Assembly (NCBI GenBank): GCA_022385805.1
Contig: MU277728.1
Span: 180,359 to 204,613, forward strand
Length of the DNA: 24,255 bases
From: Pilatotrama ljubarskyi
Taxonomy: Eukaryota; Basidiomycota; Agaricomycetes; Polyporales; Polyporaceae
Reading direction: 5' to 3'
A program made the translations under genes and the position numbers. The notes beneath the pieces were generated by a model that ran no database searches, was not told where the DNA came from, and worked only from the letters and a program-made list of their open reading frames with translations. Position 1 is the stretch's first letter. The number at the start of each line of letters is the position of its first letter. Below, in pieces: positions 9,466 through 19,382 of the stretch.

Positions 9466-9614
9466 GGGTAATACTGCGTACTGAGTAGGGAGCCAGGGCG
9501 GCAAGCAGTATAGAAGAGAAGCAGCATGACTATGATATGCTGGAGGGCCTCCAACAGTCATATCGAGTCCGATCGGAAGCCCAGTGAGCGAATGCCAGGT
9601 GCCAGAATGTACGA
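9466..9614 (-). repeat. 149-bp direct repeat, copy 1 (recombinase-gene exon)
   Basis: This matches 24107-24255 over 149 bp without gaps and with 7 mismatches (about 95%). The match includes the exon with the CRPGS motif. Copy 1 loses similarity at 9466, inside the codons for YYP, so this copy is truncated there. Copy 2 reaches the window edge and may extend further. Confidence 0.92.
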
Positions 9615-9664
9615 ACGACATAAACTGTCTATGCAGTGCTCGTTGCGCATTATGGCGGTTTCTA

Positions 9665-9705
9665 CAAGAAGCAGTACTTCTGGTGCACTGAAGTACTGCT
9701 TCTTG
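9665..9705. repeat. Perfect 16-bp hairpin within recombinase-like coding DNA
   Basis: CAAGAAGCAGTACTTC (9665-9680) and GAAGTACTGCTTCTTG (9690-9705) are exact inverse complements with a 9-nt loop. The hairpin spans the codons for KKQYFSAPEVLLLV. Confidence 0.9.
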
Positions 9706-10395
9706 CGTTTTGCCGTCGGCATATTGAACGCCTCCGCAAGATATTTTGCATGCTGCATGCCAGCAGGTCCCTCTGAAATTACCTTCAAAAAGAATGGCTA
9801 TATGTGCCTACCTGCACGAGACTGTTGTGCCACTGAGCATGCAGCACCCTATCGCCCTTGGCTTCGCTGCAGTGGGCAACCATCTGGAGGAAGAATAGAG
9901 TGTAAGATGGTAACATATTACTATATAAGTAGCGGAAGACAGAGCTATAGCATCCTTACTAAAGCGTAGATGTCGTGCCGTATTGTATTCAATGATCCAT
10001 AACTCATCTTCCTGGAATTGTCTTGCATGCCTTCAGATGTGTGGACGACAAAGGTGAAAAAGTCTTGAACACGTTCTGACAGAGATGCTCTGAGTCTGTT
10101 AGAAACGATTTGAGAATGAGACCACTGTACTGAGGAGATTCTCCTTTGCGAACTCTTGCCCGGAGTATTGTTGCCATTTGCCGATTCAATGGGTTTGTGC
10201 AAAGCGCGTGGCAATACGGGCACGCCTCCCTTTGGTTGCAGGAGCGAAAGCACAGAACTCTCTGGCGGTCTCCCTAGCCAGAGCGGCGAGCTCAATGGCC
10301 TCTGGTGTAAGAAGCATTTGGTCGAAAGCTGCATTGTACTGCCTGTGATTGCAACACGCACGAAGGACATTCTGTGCTGGTTCAGCGCTGTTCAT

Positions 10396-10571
10396 AATGG
10401 GCAGAATGAGGATCTAAAGAGGTGGTGGTGGGGGTTGGGACTGGGAAGGAGGTTGCATGTCGCAGGGACTACATTGCCCTCCTTCTCTCATTATGATGTC
10501 TGTACTGTCTTCAGCGTAGCGGTTCCTGATCGTTCAGGCCACCTAGGTGGCAGGCAATATACTGATACTCA
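10396..10571. other. G-rich tract upstream of the recombinase-like start
   Basis: 10420-10455 carries GGTGGTGGTGGGGGTTGGG followed by ACTGGGAAGGAGG on the plus strand, a possible G-quadruplex. On the minus strand it is a polypyrimidine run just upstream of the ATG at 10395. No gene is recognised here. Confidence 0.45.
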
Positions 10572-10742
10572 ATGCAAGACAAGGACACTGCATTCACTCC
10601 AGCAGAGTGGTCACATTTCAGGCGAAAAGACTACAGAGAGGAAGGATGCAGAAAACACAAGTATCGAGAGTCCCAGACACAAGGCGACAATGCCAGACTA
10701 TGGAGTCCAAGTGAGATTGTGCGCAAACTGATTGGTCAGTTC

Positions 10743-11235
10743 CTAGCGCATTCCTTCCCCCTGGCCACACTCCCGACGGGCTTGCCATCTCCGGTTGGGT
10801 TTCCCTTCCAGAATTTGGCAAAAGCAGCTGGCCACAACACATGTCAGCGCATAAGTGTCACCACAGGCAAAGGTGTACGCACAAGATACAGGTTCAAGAG
10901 TCTGTTCAGGAAGGATCGCTCCTGTGAGGACCAGATCACTGACACTATGAAGCTTGCAGCCAACGAACTCCTCGAGCTTGGCCATTGGCCTTGTTCTGCT
11001 CAGCTGTTGCCTCATCCATCTGCTAGAGAATGTGAATGGCTCAGGCGGCCATCTGCATCTTCTCAACCAGGACATTCTGAGCTGCTATGCCCACCCAGGT
11101 TGGAGGTGCCAAGGTAGGCGTCTCTAAAGCAGTTCCTTGAAGGTGTTGGGTACCTTGGTGGCCATTCCCATGAAGAATTGCAGCCACACCAAATGTCTGC
11201 AGCCTGGCATGGTTGGTCAGAAAGCTGTGACACAT
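10743..11235 (-). pseudogene. Unrecognised minus-strand coding-like remnant
   Basis: From about 11235 down, one frame reads through AAQNVLVEKMQMAA and, after two stops, QMDEATAEQNKANGQ. A second frame then carries KLEEFVGCKLHSVSDLV and ILPEQTLEPVSCAYTFACGD down to 10743. The peptides look protein-like rather than random, but I do not recognise a family. A plus-strand frame over the same bases (10572-11117) is also open, and I cannot decide which strand was coding. The right end of this block coincides with the start of homology in the helicase half. Confidence 0.25.
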
Positions 11236-11243
11236 TACAGATT

Positions 11244-12416
11244 CCAGAGGATGCCAAGCTGAGGCCTGCTCTGGACAACCTCAGGTATAAGTTGTGCACC
11301 CAAGATGACATCAAGCTCTTTGCAATCCCGTGTTGCAGGCAGGAGTCCCGGCAGACCCAAGCTCAACCAGCCAAGATTCAGAAATGTGTCAGTTATTAGT
11401 GCATGGAACTCACACAAAGACAAGCTCAATGAGCTTGGCTGCCAGAGATTTGCTTAGGAGGACAGCAAAACCTTGACTACATTTTATTCTGTAGACAAAT
11501 TGTTAGCAGATAACGATGAAGGTGGCACCAAGAAGCAGCGCGAGAAGACTGTCAACCCCAGAAGGTTAACAAATATTCTCAGTGAAGAGCTCCAGAACTG
11601 TCTGTCACCCACTTTAACAAACCACTTACCAGGCAAGCCGCCGCTCTGTATAGACATGCCGATCATGATCAAGGTCAATGAAGCCACAGAATGCTGTGTA
11701 ACCAATGGTGCGGAGGGTGTTGTCGTTGGATGGAAGGCCAGACCGATTGATGAGGACAAGGAGCTCTGGAGACTCTGTTTGTGAAGTTGACTGCTGCCCC
11801 CACCGTCCAGCTTGAAGGCCTGTCAGGATATGCTGTGCTGATCAGTCATCAGTCCCGCAAAGTGCAGTGGAAAATGCTAGATGGTGATCTCCTCACTATA
11901 TCCAGAGGTCAGTGTCAGTGATTCCAAACTTTGCCCATGACAGACTTTGGATCACAGGGTAGGACCAGGCCCAACAATGTGTGTGATCTTCAGAATTGCC
12001 GCTCGCATCAGTTTGTATACACAAGCTGACCGGAGGGATTGCAGGAAGTCTGCGGCAGGAGTTTAGGGAGCTTGAGCTGCTGGACGAGATCACCAAGCTG
12101 CTCCAGTTGGGCAAGATATCATCCAAAGTAATCACCATCACCAGAAATGAGCTCATACATACACTCATTCAGAAAGTGGAAGGGTGAACAGTTCATGCCC
12201 AAGACAATCCATCAAGCATTTGAAAACAATAGGGATCCATTTCCTATAGCAGAGGTGGAGGAGGACTGTGTCTGGCAACTCATTCAACAGCCTAAGAAAA
12301 CAAAGAAAAAGGGTGCCGTTCCAGATAATCTGATCCAGGCTGTTATTGCTGAGAAAACGAAGGCAGTAGGATACGTAGCAGCCAAGGGCACACAGACCCT
12401 CAGAGGGATATCCTGA
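11244..12416 (+). pseudogene. Helitron/PIF1-type helicase, C-terminal half, broken
   Basis: Homology begins near 11244 with EDAKLRPALDNLRYKLCTQDD. It continues in shifting frames through FRNVSVISAWNSHKDKLNELG, TFYSVDKLL, LPGKPPLCIDMPIMIKVNEA, GAEGVVVGWKA, LFVKLTAAPTVQLEGL, FGSQGRTRPNN, LRQEFRELELLDEITKL and an acidic/basic tail ending at TGA 12414-12416. This is the post-Walker half of the PIF1-like helicases carried by basidiomycete Helitrons, including the nucleotide-domain motif GMPVMI-like CIDMPIMIKVN. A TAG stop is at about 11454, with frame changes near 11390, 11780 and 12010. The Walker A/B half is absent upstream. A matching N-terminal half sits at 19985-20948 on the other strand. Confidence 0.8.
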
Positions 12417-12420
12417 AGTC

Positions 12421-13029
12421 ACAGATAGATCACCATATGTGGACAGGTCAAGCGTACATTTATACGTTCATGCGATCACCTTCACTGGACTTGGGGGGAG
12501 TGGGCCATTCCTGGCATGCACGATTGATGAGGTATGAGATGGGTGTTAATTGTCAGTATAATGACATTTGTTTCTAAGATTTACTTGTTATATATGAAAA
12601 TACACATTTTAATGCCAAAGCTGGATTGTGAACAAGTATTACAGTCAAAAATAACTTGTAGTTAGCAATAAAGTGATCTATTAAGCTGTTATGTGGTGCT
12701 GTATTATTATAACTCAAACTCACACTCATAGAAATGACTACAATCATATTCAGCATTTGCATTGCATCAGTGCAAGTAAAATACTGGAATTGTACATTGT
12801 AAGTCAAGCCATTGAGGCTAACCATGGGGTTTATAGCTATCATTATAATGAAGTTGTGTCTACAGCTCTTTACTGACAGTAAGAGCTCCAAGAATTATAA
12901 TCATGCACATTTGTATTCTTACTTTAGCTCTCTTCTTCAAACTGGTCAATCTAACCATCACTGTGAGCAGAGCTGTCTTCATGCACCATAAATATATATT
13001 TGCCTCCCAGTATGCTCAATCTTGCATAT
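12421..13029. other. AT-rich intergenic DNA before the satellite
   Basis: No frame or repeat is recognised. Short runs such as AATAATAATAAG occur near 13030. The satellite similarity becomes visible around 13030-13130. Confidence 0.5.
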
Positions 13030-13954
13030 AAATAATAATAAGAGGTCAAAGGAGTTGAGGACAAAGGATGATGACCCCATACTTGCACCTTGAACACTGG
13101 TCACCTCCTTTCAAAATCCCCATGGTCACATTCAGCTTGAATATTGGTTGCTGATGGTATATAAATCCTCATGAACACCCAGGACAAGACCTCTACAAGT
13201 GTTCAGAAGCTGTGTATGTGACTGGGAATAAACAATAGGTAAGAACAAGGCAACCTGCACTAGTACTTTGCTAGCACCTCTAGCACTAAATACCTGTTGC
13301 AACAAACCATGAAGTTGCTTTGAGTTAGAAACAGCTCTCTCATCATCTTCAATATGTCTATAATCATTTGGTATACAAGTTCGCAAGGGATCAGAAGCTA
13401 TGTATATACGACTGATCACAAACAGCAATAAAGAACACATGAATACATAATAGCACCTTCCAACATGGTTATATCCCTCAGAAGCGACCTACTTGCACTC
13501 AGCTTGAGAACAGATTTCTGCTCTGATATATCATGCTTATAAGCAAGCAAGAGGGTACTAGTGCCTTCATGTGTCAAATCAACCCTATAGTTGTATTCAG
13601 CTTCAGAATAGCTTTCTGTTGATATATAACATGTCTATAGAAACCTGTTTAGCCCACCTGCAAAGGGTCAGAAGACATGTGGCTTGGACGCACAATAGCA
13701 AAGAACCAGAGAACCATTGCTAGCACCTTCACATTTAATTATTTCTCCCCTGAAACCATGTAATTGCCATCAACTTTCTAATGGTCTATAATTTGCCCAT
13801 AAACAAGCCTAGAAGGGGCTAGGACCTGTTTTCTCATTGACATAAAAGTAGCTTCCTATTAATACGTAATATGTCCATACAAGCTTAGTGAACAAGCTTG
13901 CAATGGCTCAGAAGCTGTGCACGTATGGGGCCTTATAAACTATAGATAAAAGCA

Positions 13955-13959
13955 GGATG
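13955..13959 (+). repeat. Target-site duplication, left
   Basis: GGATG directly precedes the TG end of the solo LTR and is repeated at 14651-14655. Confidence 0.8.
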
Positions 13960-14650
13960 TGTCAGGTACCGTGACCAGATCCCGGAAGCCGGAAGGCTGA
14001 TATTGGACTGGAAGGGTCCGATCAAAACCTGGTCGGAGTATGCACGGTATAGAAGTATTGGAGAGGACTCGCGAAACTATCAGTAACGCGCTTCGAGAGT
14101 CGACAAAGTCCTCTAATTTATGAAGGAATATATGCTTATATAATCAGACCAAAAGCGGACCGATGTCGGAGGCTGGTCGGAGACTGGCAGTAGAAGTCGA
14201 AGTGTGGCAGTGCTGGTTTACCAGAGGACAAGTCGCGGAGGACTTATTTTAGTAGTGTCAGAGGTCAGACTACAATCAGACCGGGGTCGGAATTGGATCA
14301 GACCAGAGATTGGAGGACGGAATGTTATTCTGGAAGGTAAACAAATGGTAAAGGACCGGGGACCAAAGAGTTGTACCAGCAGATCAAGTGGTTAACGAGA
14401 TATCTGAACTGAAGAGCTACCGTATAGAATCTGAAGCTTATATAGTAAGAAGTAAGTAAGGTTCGGGTTTGTAACGAGTAACTGCGGAGGGGAGCTCGGA
14501 GCGGGATCAGATGGTGCGAAGATCAGATCACGTGGAGTAAGGGGCCCGGTTAGTATCATCGCCGATGATGACGAGTGAGTCTCGGAGGCCAATCAGACCG
14601 ATCAGATTCCAAAAGGTACCAGACTGGAAGGGTCCACACAGGTGCTAACA
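13960..14650. mobile_element. Solo LTR inserted in the satellite
   Basis: A 691-bp segment begins TGTCAGGTACCG and ends GGTGCTAACA, with TG...CA termini and near-matching inverted ends (TGTCAG / CTAACA). It is flanked by GGATG on both sides, the 5-bp duplication expected of a gypsy or copia insertion. It differs in base composition from the satellite on both sides and is rich in GATCAGACC/GGTCGGAG motifs. TATA-like CTTATATAA and CTTATATAG occur near 14133 and 14436. There is no internal region, so it is a solo LTR left by recombination. Orientation cannot be fixed. Confidence 0.8.
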
Positions 14651-14655
14651 GGATG
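14651..14655 (+). repeat. Target-site duplication, right
   Basis: GGATG follows the CA end of the solo LTR and matches 13955-13959 exactly. Confidence 0.8.
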
Positions 14656-16828
14656 GATTAACATCAGCTCCTCTAGGCTAGATTTTATCTCCTCATAGAC
14701 TATGGACGAGAAGCTGAGTATGTACAGTATGGTTGGGCACACCCAAATAAGTTTCAGTCACACCTTCAGACTTCATTAGATCTGCTTATGAACCATCTAC
14801 TTGCATTCTGGTTGAGAACAGCATTCCAATGATTTATAAGATGCCCATGAGCAGCCAGAAGTGTGCCTGCAGTTGTCACAAGCCTTGCATGTGTCTAGGA
14901 TAAGTGAAGAATGGTAGAACCTGTACTAGCCCCTTCAGGTCTGATTGTTTTTCTCCATTATTAGTATAATTGCATTCAGCTTAAGCACAGCTTCTAGATC
15001 ATATATGATACATCTACAGACACTTACTCAATAAGCCTGCAAGGGATCAGAAGCTGTGTATGTGGCTGAGCATGAGCCACAGCAAGTAACAAGACTATCT
15101 ATAAACAAGAACAGCAAAACCTCTACTTGCACTTCCAGTTATAAGTATCTCTCCTTATATGCTGCATGATTGCATTCAGCTTCATCATAGCTTTCTCATG
15201 ATATATACACGCAATATATACATTTTGTCTATAAACACTCAGCATATGAGCACTTGCATTGAGCTCCAGTAAAGCTTTCTGATGGTATATGACATACCCA
15301 TAAGCAGCCAGGAATGCACTAACTAGGGGTCAAAGGTGTGTGTATGGCTGTAGACAAGTGAAGAATTGCAAACCTGTTACTACCACCTTTAAATATGATA
15401 GTCTGTCACAATCAACCATGTAGTTGTATTTGTATTTAGCACAAAGATAGCTGCTTGATGATTAATATATATGTACACGCTAAGGAAACAAGCCTGTAAG
15501 GGCTACAAGCTAGTGTACATAGCTAGGTAAAGACAATGACAAAGAACACCAAAACCTTCACTGGCACCTTCAGATGTGATTGATTCCTCACATAAACTAT
15601 GTAGCTGAATTCACCTTGAGAACAGCTTTCTAGTCATGTATAAGTGCCCACAGACATATACTAAAGAAGCCTGCAATGGGTCATTAGCTATGTGCATGGC
15701 TTGGCACAAGCAAATAACACAATCTGTACTAGTATCTGAATGACTATTGACTAGCCCCTCAAAGGATGGTAGCCACCACTCAGAAACCCCATGGTTGCAT
15801 TCAGCTTGAGAGTCGCTTTCTCAAGGTATACAATATGCCTACAAACACCTAGGAAGACGCTTACAAGCAGTCAGAAGGTGTATATGTGGCTACAGGTATG
15901 TAACAGTCAAGAGCAGTAAAACCTCTACCAGAACCTTCAAAGCTCATAATCCACCCCATACACCACCTTATATCAGCTCAATGATAGCTTGCAAACGACT
16001 TATGATACACTTCTTAAGACTTTCTAGAGAAGCTTGCAAGGGGTCAGTAACTGTGTGTATGACTGAGCACAAGAAATACAATTACCTGTACCAGTACATA
16101 TCATACTGACTATGACCTCATTAAGTATGTAGTTGGATTCAGTTTGAAAGCAGATTCCTAAAGGTATATAATGCAGCCATAAGCACCCTGGAATGCATCT
16201 ACCAGGGGTCAGAAACTGTGTATGTTGCTTAGAACTAGTGAAGATTAGCAAAACCTTTGCTAACACCTCTAGCACTGATTGCCTGTTGCAATTAACCATG
16301 TGATTGTATTTGGCTCAAAAAGAGCTTTCTAATGATACAATATGCAATATGTCTATAATCATATAGTAAAAAAAGCCCTCAAGAGGTCAGAAGCTAAGGT
16401 TGTATAGCTGGGCACACACAACAATAAAGAACATGTTGAAGTTTGAGTAGCACCTTTATATCTGATAAGATACCCTCATTAGACATGTAGTGGTATTGAG
16501 CTTGAGAACATATCTCTAATGACATATGATATGCCCATAAGCTGTGAGGACTTCTTCAACCAAGGGATATTCGGGTATAGAACAGCTTCCTAATGATATG
16601 CAACATGTCTATAGAGACCTGGTAAACAAGCCTACAAAGGAACAAAGAACAAGAAAACCATCACTGGAGTCTTCAGATGTGATTATCTCTGTTCACAAAC
16701 CATGTAGCTGCATCCAGCTTGAGAACAGCTTTCTAATGATATATAATACAACTGTAAACACTTAGTAAACAAGCCTGAAAGGGAAATGTGGCTGATTTTG
16801 GTAGAGGACAAACAAGTGTAAAGAACGT

Positions 16829-16995
16829 GTCGCGTCGCGTCATTTACGTAAGCGCCCGTACAAACACGACCAAATCTTCTGGCACGACCTGAGGTTTCCA
16901 GAAGATTTGGTCATGTTTGGCGGGCGCCTATGGGCTGTGCCAGCTCTGGGCACGGGCTGGGTGCCTATTTGGGTGCAGCAGGGGGACAGCTCCGC
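16829..16995. repeat. GC/CpG-rich insert between oppositely oriented satellite blocks
   Basis: The AT-rich satellite gives way abruptly to TGTCGCGTCGCGTCATTTAC and a TTACGTAA palindrome. A long hairpin and GC-rich sequence follow, to about 16995. It resembles a small non-autonomous element or its remnant, but no terminal duplication could be defined. Confidence 0.5.
16852..16927. repeat. Long hairpin, arms 31 and 30 bp, 15-nt loop
   Basis: The left arm 16852-16882 starts GCGCCCGTACAAACACGACC. The right arm 16898-16927 is its inverse complement with one length difference and about two mismatches. The inner 17 bp (ACCAAATCTTCTGG plus flank) pair almost perfectly. The loop is CACGACCTGAGGTTT. 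Confidence 0.9.
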
Positions 16996-16999
16996 GCCC

Positions 17000-17450
17000 G
17001 GGCCGTTACTACATGATATAGGACATACTATATACCGTTAGAAAGCTGTTTTGAAGGAAAATCTAATGATACCAATAGCGTATTTATAAGATAAGAACTG
17101 CATATATGATTCACGATTTACTCACTCTTATTGGTTTTACTGGTGGTAAGTTGGCTCCTTCTACGACTTGTCCATAACAAAACATGACATATCATATGCC
17201 ATTTTGAAGCTGCTTTCAAGATAAATTCAATGGTGGTAAGTGCACACTCATACAGTCAGATCTGCAGGTAAAATTCAACCTTCACTCGCTACTGAGAAGT
17301 CATTCAGTGATGGATTGACCCTTCTTTCATGCCTTGCCTGACAAAATATGATGTATCATATATCAATAGAACACTGCTTTTGAGCTGAATCTGATGGTAG
17401 TAAGTGTGCACTTACACAGTAAGAATTGCATCTACAATCTGCACTTAGAG
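17000..17450 (-). repeat. Same satellite in the opposite orientation
   Basis: Three diverged units are visible with cores near 17015-17060 (TATACCGTTAGAAAGCTG), 17185-17215 (TATGCCATTTTGAAGCTG) and 17350-17390 (CACTGCTTTTGAGCTGAAT). The spacing is about 165-170 bp. These match the inverse complement of the core at 13030-16800, so the array flips at the insert at 16829-16995. Confidence 0.7.
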
Positions 17451-18080
17451 TTTGTGTATCAACAGTAGTAAGATGCAACCAAGTTTCCTCCTCTTCCATT
17501 AGTAGATCAACACAAGATCTATGGCTCAGCGATATTCTGTGTGTTATTCTCTAACATCACATGAACAGATGCAATACACTTGTTCTTTACCTCAGTGTGA
17601 ACTCATGTTTAGCTTTGTTTCATCTATCTTTTAGGTCAAATTGCACTTGTACCATCACTATATTCTCATCTTCAGCTTCCTATCTCTGCTAGTCAGGGAT
17701 ATACTTATTGTTGAGACACTACGCTAACACTCAAATGTGGAATGCACGCTGCATTGCGTGCCCAGTGCGCTAGCCAGAGAGCTAGGGTTACATAGGCGCC
17801 CAAGTAATGCATTACAAACAGTGTTGAAGTGAGTAAGCGACACGAGCTAGGTGGTCTACAATCCTAACCCTAAAATTTCTAATGAAAACAACCCCTAACC
17901 CCAGTGTTTGTAGTGTCTGTGGCAGTGCAAAATGCTTACTTTCACATTTCGGAGTTCCAATTTTTATGTTCCTACTGGGTCTTGTAGAATTAGCCGAGGC
18001 GCAGAAGCTTGCTGCATAATAAGCGATTTCTTTGTACCTCATCAATCGTAATCATGCACTACTAGCACTACTAGGAAGTC
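17451..18080. other. Non-coding DNA with telomere-like motifs
   Basis: No gene is recognised. CCTAACCCTAA (17863-17873) and CCCCTAACCCC (17892-17902) resemble two fungal telomere repeats (CCCTAA). CTAGGGTTA occurs at about 17781. The motifs are too short and scattered to call a telomere tract. Confidence 0.4.
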
Positions 18081-18935
18081 ATGTCTATGCTCAACATTCC
18101 AGCGATGTCCGTGGTTATGTGAATGAAGGGACACAACAGTGTCATGCCCTGTTGCATGTGTTCAATCAGGGAGTCCGTGTCCCTAGCTCATGCACCGCAA
18201 CGCACTACATCCTGCTGGATTGCAGTCAACATCTGGATGTCCAGAGGTCGGAGGATGCCACTCCAGTGTATGATTCGAGCAACCTTCTGCTATGCTCCCA
18301 CGACAACTTCCTTCAGCAGGCTTGCAAAGTCCAATTTGCTGACTCAGAGGTCCAGTCAGAGTGGCTTGTGAAGGGCTATGGAATCAAGAATATCCCCGTG
18401 CTCTCCGTGTTTCCTCTTTGTCGTTCTCAGGCTCCTTCTCCTGTGACTTTATGCACCTGAGATGCGAGAATGTCATCAAGAATCTAATGAATCTCTGGTC
18501 TGGGCACTACAAAGGTCTCAACGAGGGCTCTGAGGGTCTGTGGCCACTGAACATGGCAAGCAACAAGATGTCCTGGATGGCTGAACTGCGGTCTCTCTGG
18601 ACTCTCTATGTTGCACCCATTGTCCTATGCGGTCGCCTCTCTCGCTTGGAGTACTATGAGCACTTCATCGAGCTGATAAGACTAGTCAAGTTCTGCCTGC
18701 AGTTCAAGCTCACTGCAGAGGAGATCGCTTCAATCGAGAGTGGGTTTGTGAAGTGGGTGCGAGACTACAAGGAGTGAGTTCATACATTCTGTCACATCAG
18801 GATTGCTCCCTGATTTAGAACTTACGTCTGTCTGCATCTGGTAGCATCTATTACCAGCACAATCCACAGTGCCTCTCTGCCTGCCCCTTGACCATTCATG
18901 CCCTCCTTCACATCCATCTGTTGAACTCTGAGTGA
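18081..18935 (+). pseudogene. Tnp2/CACTA-like (En/Spm-type) DNA transposase fragment
   Basis: The protein is spread over three frames. MSMLNIPAMSVVM, a TGA, then MKGHNSVMPCCMCSIR start it from 18081. A shift near 18165 leads to GVRVPSS through KGYGIKNIPVLSV. A shift near 18400 leads to SLSFSGSFSCDFMHLRCENV, LWSGHYKGLNEGSEGLW and ELRSLWTLYVAPIVLCGRLS, ending VKWVRDYK. A 71-nt intron (18774 GTGAGT to 18844 TAG) joins in phase to IYYQHNPQCLSACPLTIHAL, ending at TGA 18933-18935. This is the order of conserved blocks of Tnp2-like transposases common in agaricomycetes. The usual catalytic N-terminal part and the segment after HALLHI are missing. It is non-functional. Confidence 0.8.
18774..18844 (+). 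other. Inferred intron in the Tnp2-like gene
   Basis: 71 nt with a GTGAGT donor and TAG acceptor. Removing it joins DYK with an Asp codon split across the junction to IYYQHNPQ in one frame. Length and borders fit basidiomycete introns. Confidence 0.65.
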
Positions 18936-18959
18936 TTGCTTGAGTTCCTGTGCCCGTTT

Positions 18960-19165
18960 CAAGTCGAGCTTCACCCTGTAGGACACTTACATTGCGTACT
19001 TATACCACTTCCTTTCATTCGTCGCTCCCTTTCTCCGTTCCCAAGATATATCGCTCACTTCGCACCTCAATCATTTGCACTGTCCCGGGATTGAACCCGG
19101 GACCTCATCCTTCCTTTTCGCATTTCTGGATTTCTGAGCGTTTTCCCAGCGCTGTGGCTTGTTCT
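18960..19165 (-). repeat. tRNA-like repeat (SINE relic)
   Basis: On the minus strand an A-box-like AAGCCACAGCGCTGG (19160-19146) is followed by an exact B box GGTTCAATCCC. The B box lies in a perfect 8-bp T-arm, GTCCCGGG...CCCGGGAC (19103-19082). The A-to-B distance suits a tRNA with a long variable arm. The acceptor ends do not pair, so I read it as a SINE head rather than a working tRNA gene. The body limit toward 18960 is a guess. Confidence 0.4.
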
Positions 19166-19380
19166 ACTGTACAGTCGGCACCTTACGTAACGCACACAGT
19201 ACACAGCGCGCCGTGTCGAGCCCTGGAGTCCCCAGACTTCACAGAGCTCGACATAGGCCATTGTGATCGCTCTGCGGCGTACTGCAGCTAACACCATCAG
19301 GCCCCACAACCTCTACATCTCCGGCCATTCATGGGGGGTTATCTAGGACTGACACAAACCTTCACATTGTGCATGTTCAA
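19166..19380. other. No recognised feature
   Basis: About 215 bp between the tRNA-like repeat and the minus-strand remnant, with no frame or repeat that I can name. Confidence 0.4.
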
Positions 19381-19382
19381 TG

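Larger units (their letters stand above)
9466..10395 (-). pseudogene. Broken tyrosine-recombinase-like gene, copy 1
   Basis: A possible start ATG at 10395 opens MNSAEPAQNVLRACC and runs to a stop near 10187. The coding signal then shifts frame (ATILRARVRKGESPQYSG), again near 10010 (LWIIEYNTARHLRFSK), and resumes near 9790 with AKRKKQYFSAPEVLLL. It reaches FYTACRPGSLLST at 9466. The RPGSL motif and preceding hydrophobic stretch resemble the first catalytic-Arg box of fungal DUF3435/Crypton-type tyrosine recombinases. The last 149 bp match the gene at the right window edge. Both copies share an in-frame TGA (here 9560-9558). Everything downstream of box I is missing, so it is not functional. 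Family assignment depends mostly on the better preserved copy. Confidence 0.5.
13030..16800 (+). repeat. Degenerate satellite array, roughly 160-200 bp units, plus orientation
   Basis: A core resembling CAGCTTGAGAACAGCTTTCT followed by AATGATATATAATATG recurs about 19 times. Cores start near 13131, 13317, 13498, 13597, 13767, 13845, 14806, 14973, 15173, 15257, 15432, 15608, 15796, 15973, 16135, 16309, 16493, 16576 and 16711. Most steps are 160-200 bp; a few are 80-100 bp, as if from internal deletions. Other parts of the unit also recur, such as AAGCCTGCAAGGGGTCAGAAG, CTGTGTATGTGGCTG and AAACCATGTAGTTGCATTCAG. Units are strongly diverged. The array is interrupted by the LTR at 13960-14650. 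There is no coding potential. Confidence 0.85.

Noticed and set aside
10156..10731. A 191-codon plus-strand frame
   Set aside because: Its left part is antisense to the recombinase-like remnant, and it shows no motif of its own.
13030..16800. CRISPR array
   Set aside because: Units are diverged 160-200 bp satellite copies, with no short identical repeats separated by unique spacers, in eukaryotic DNA.
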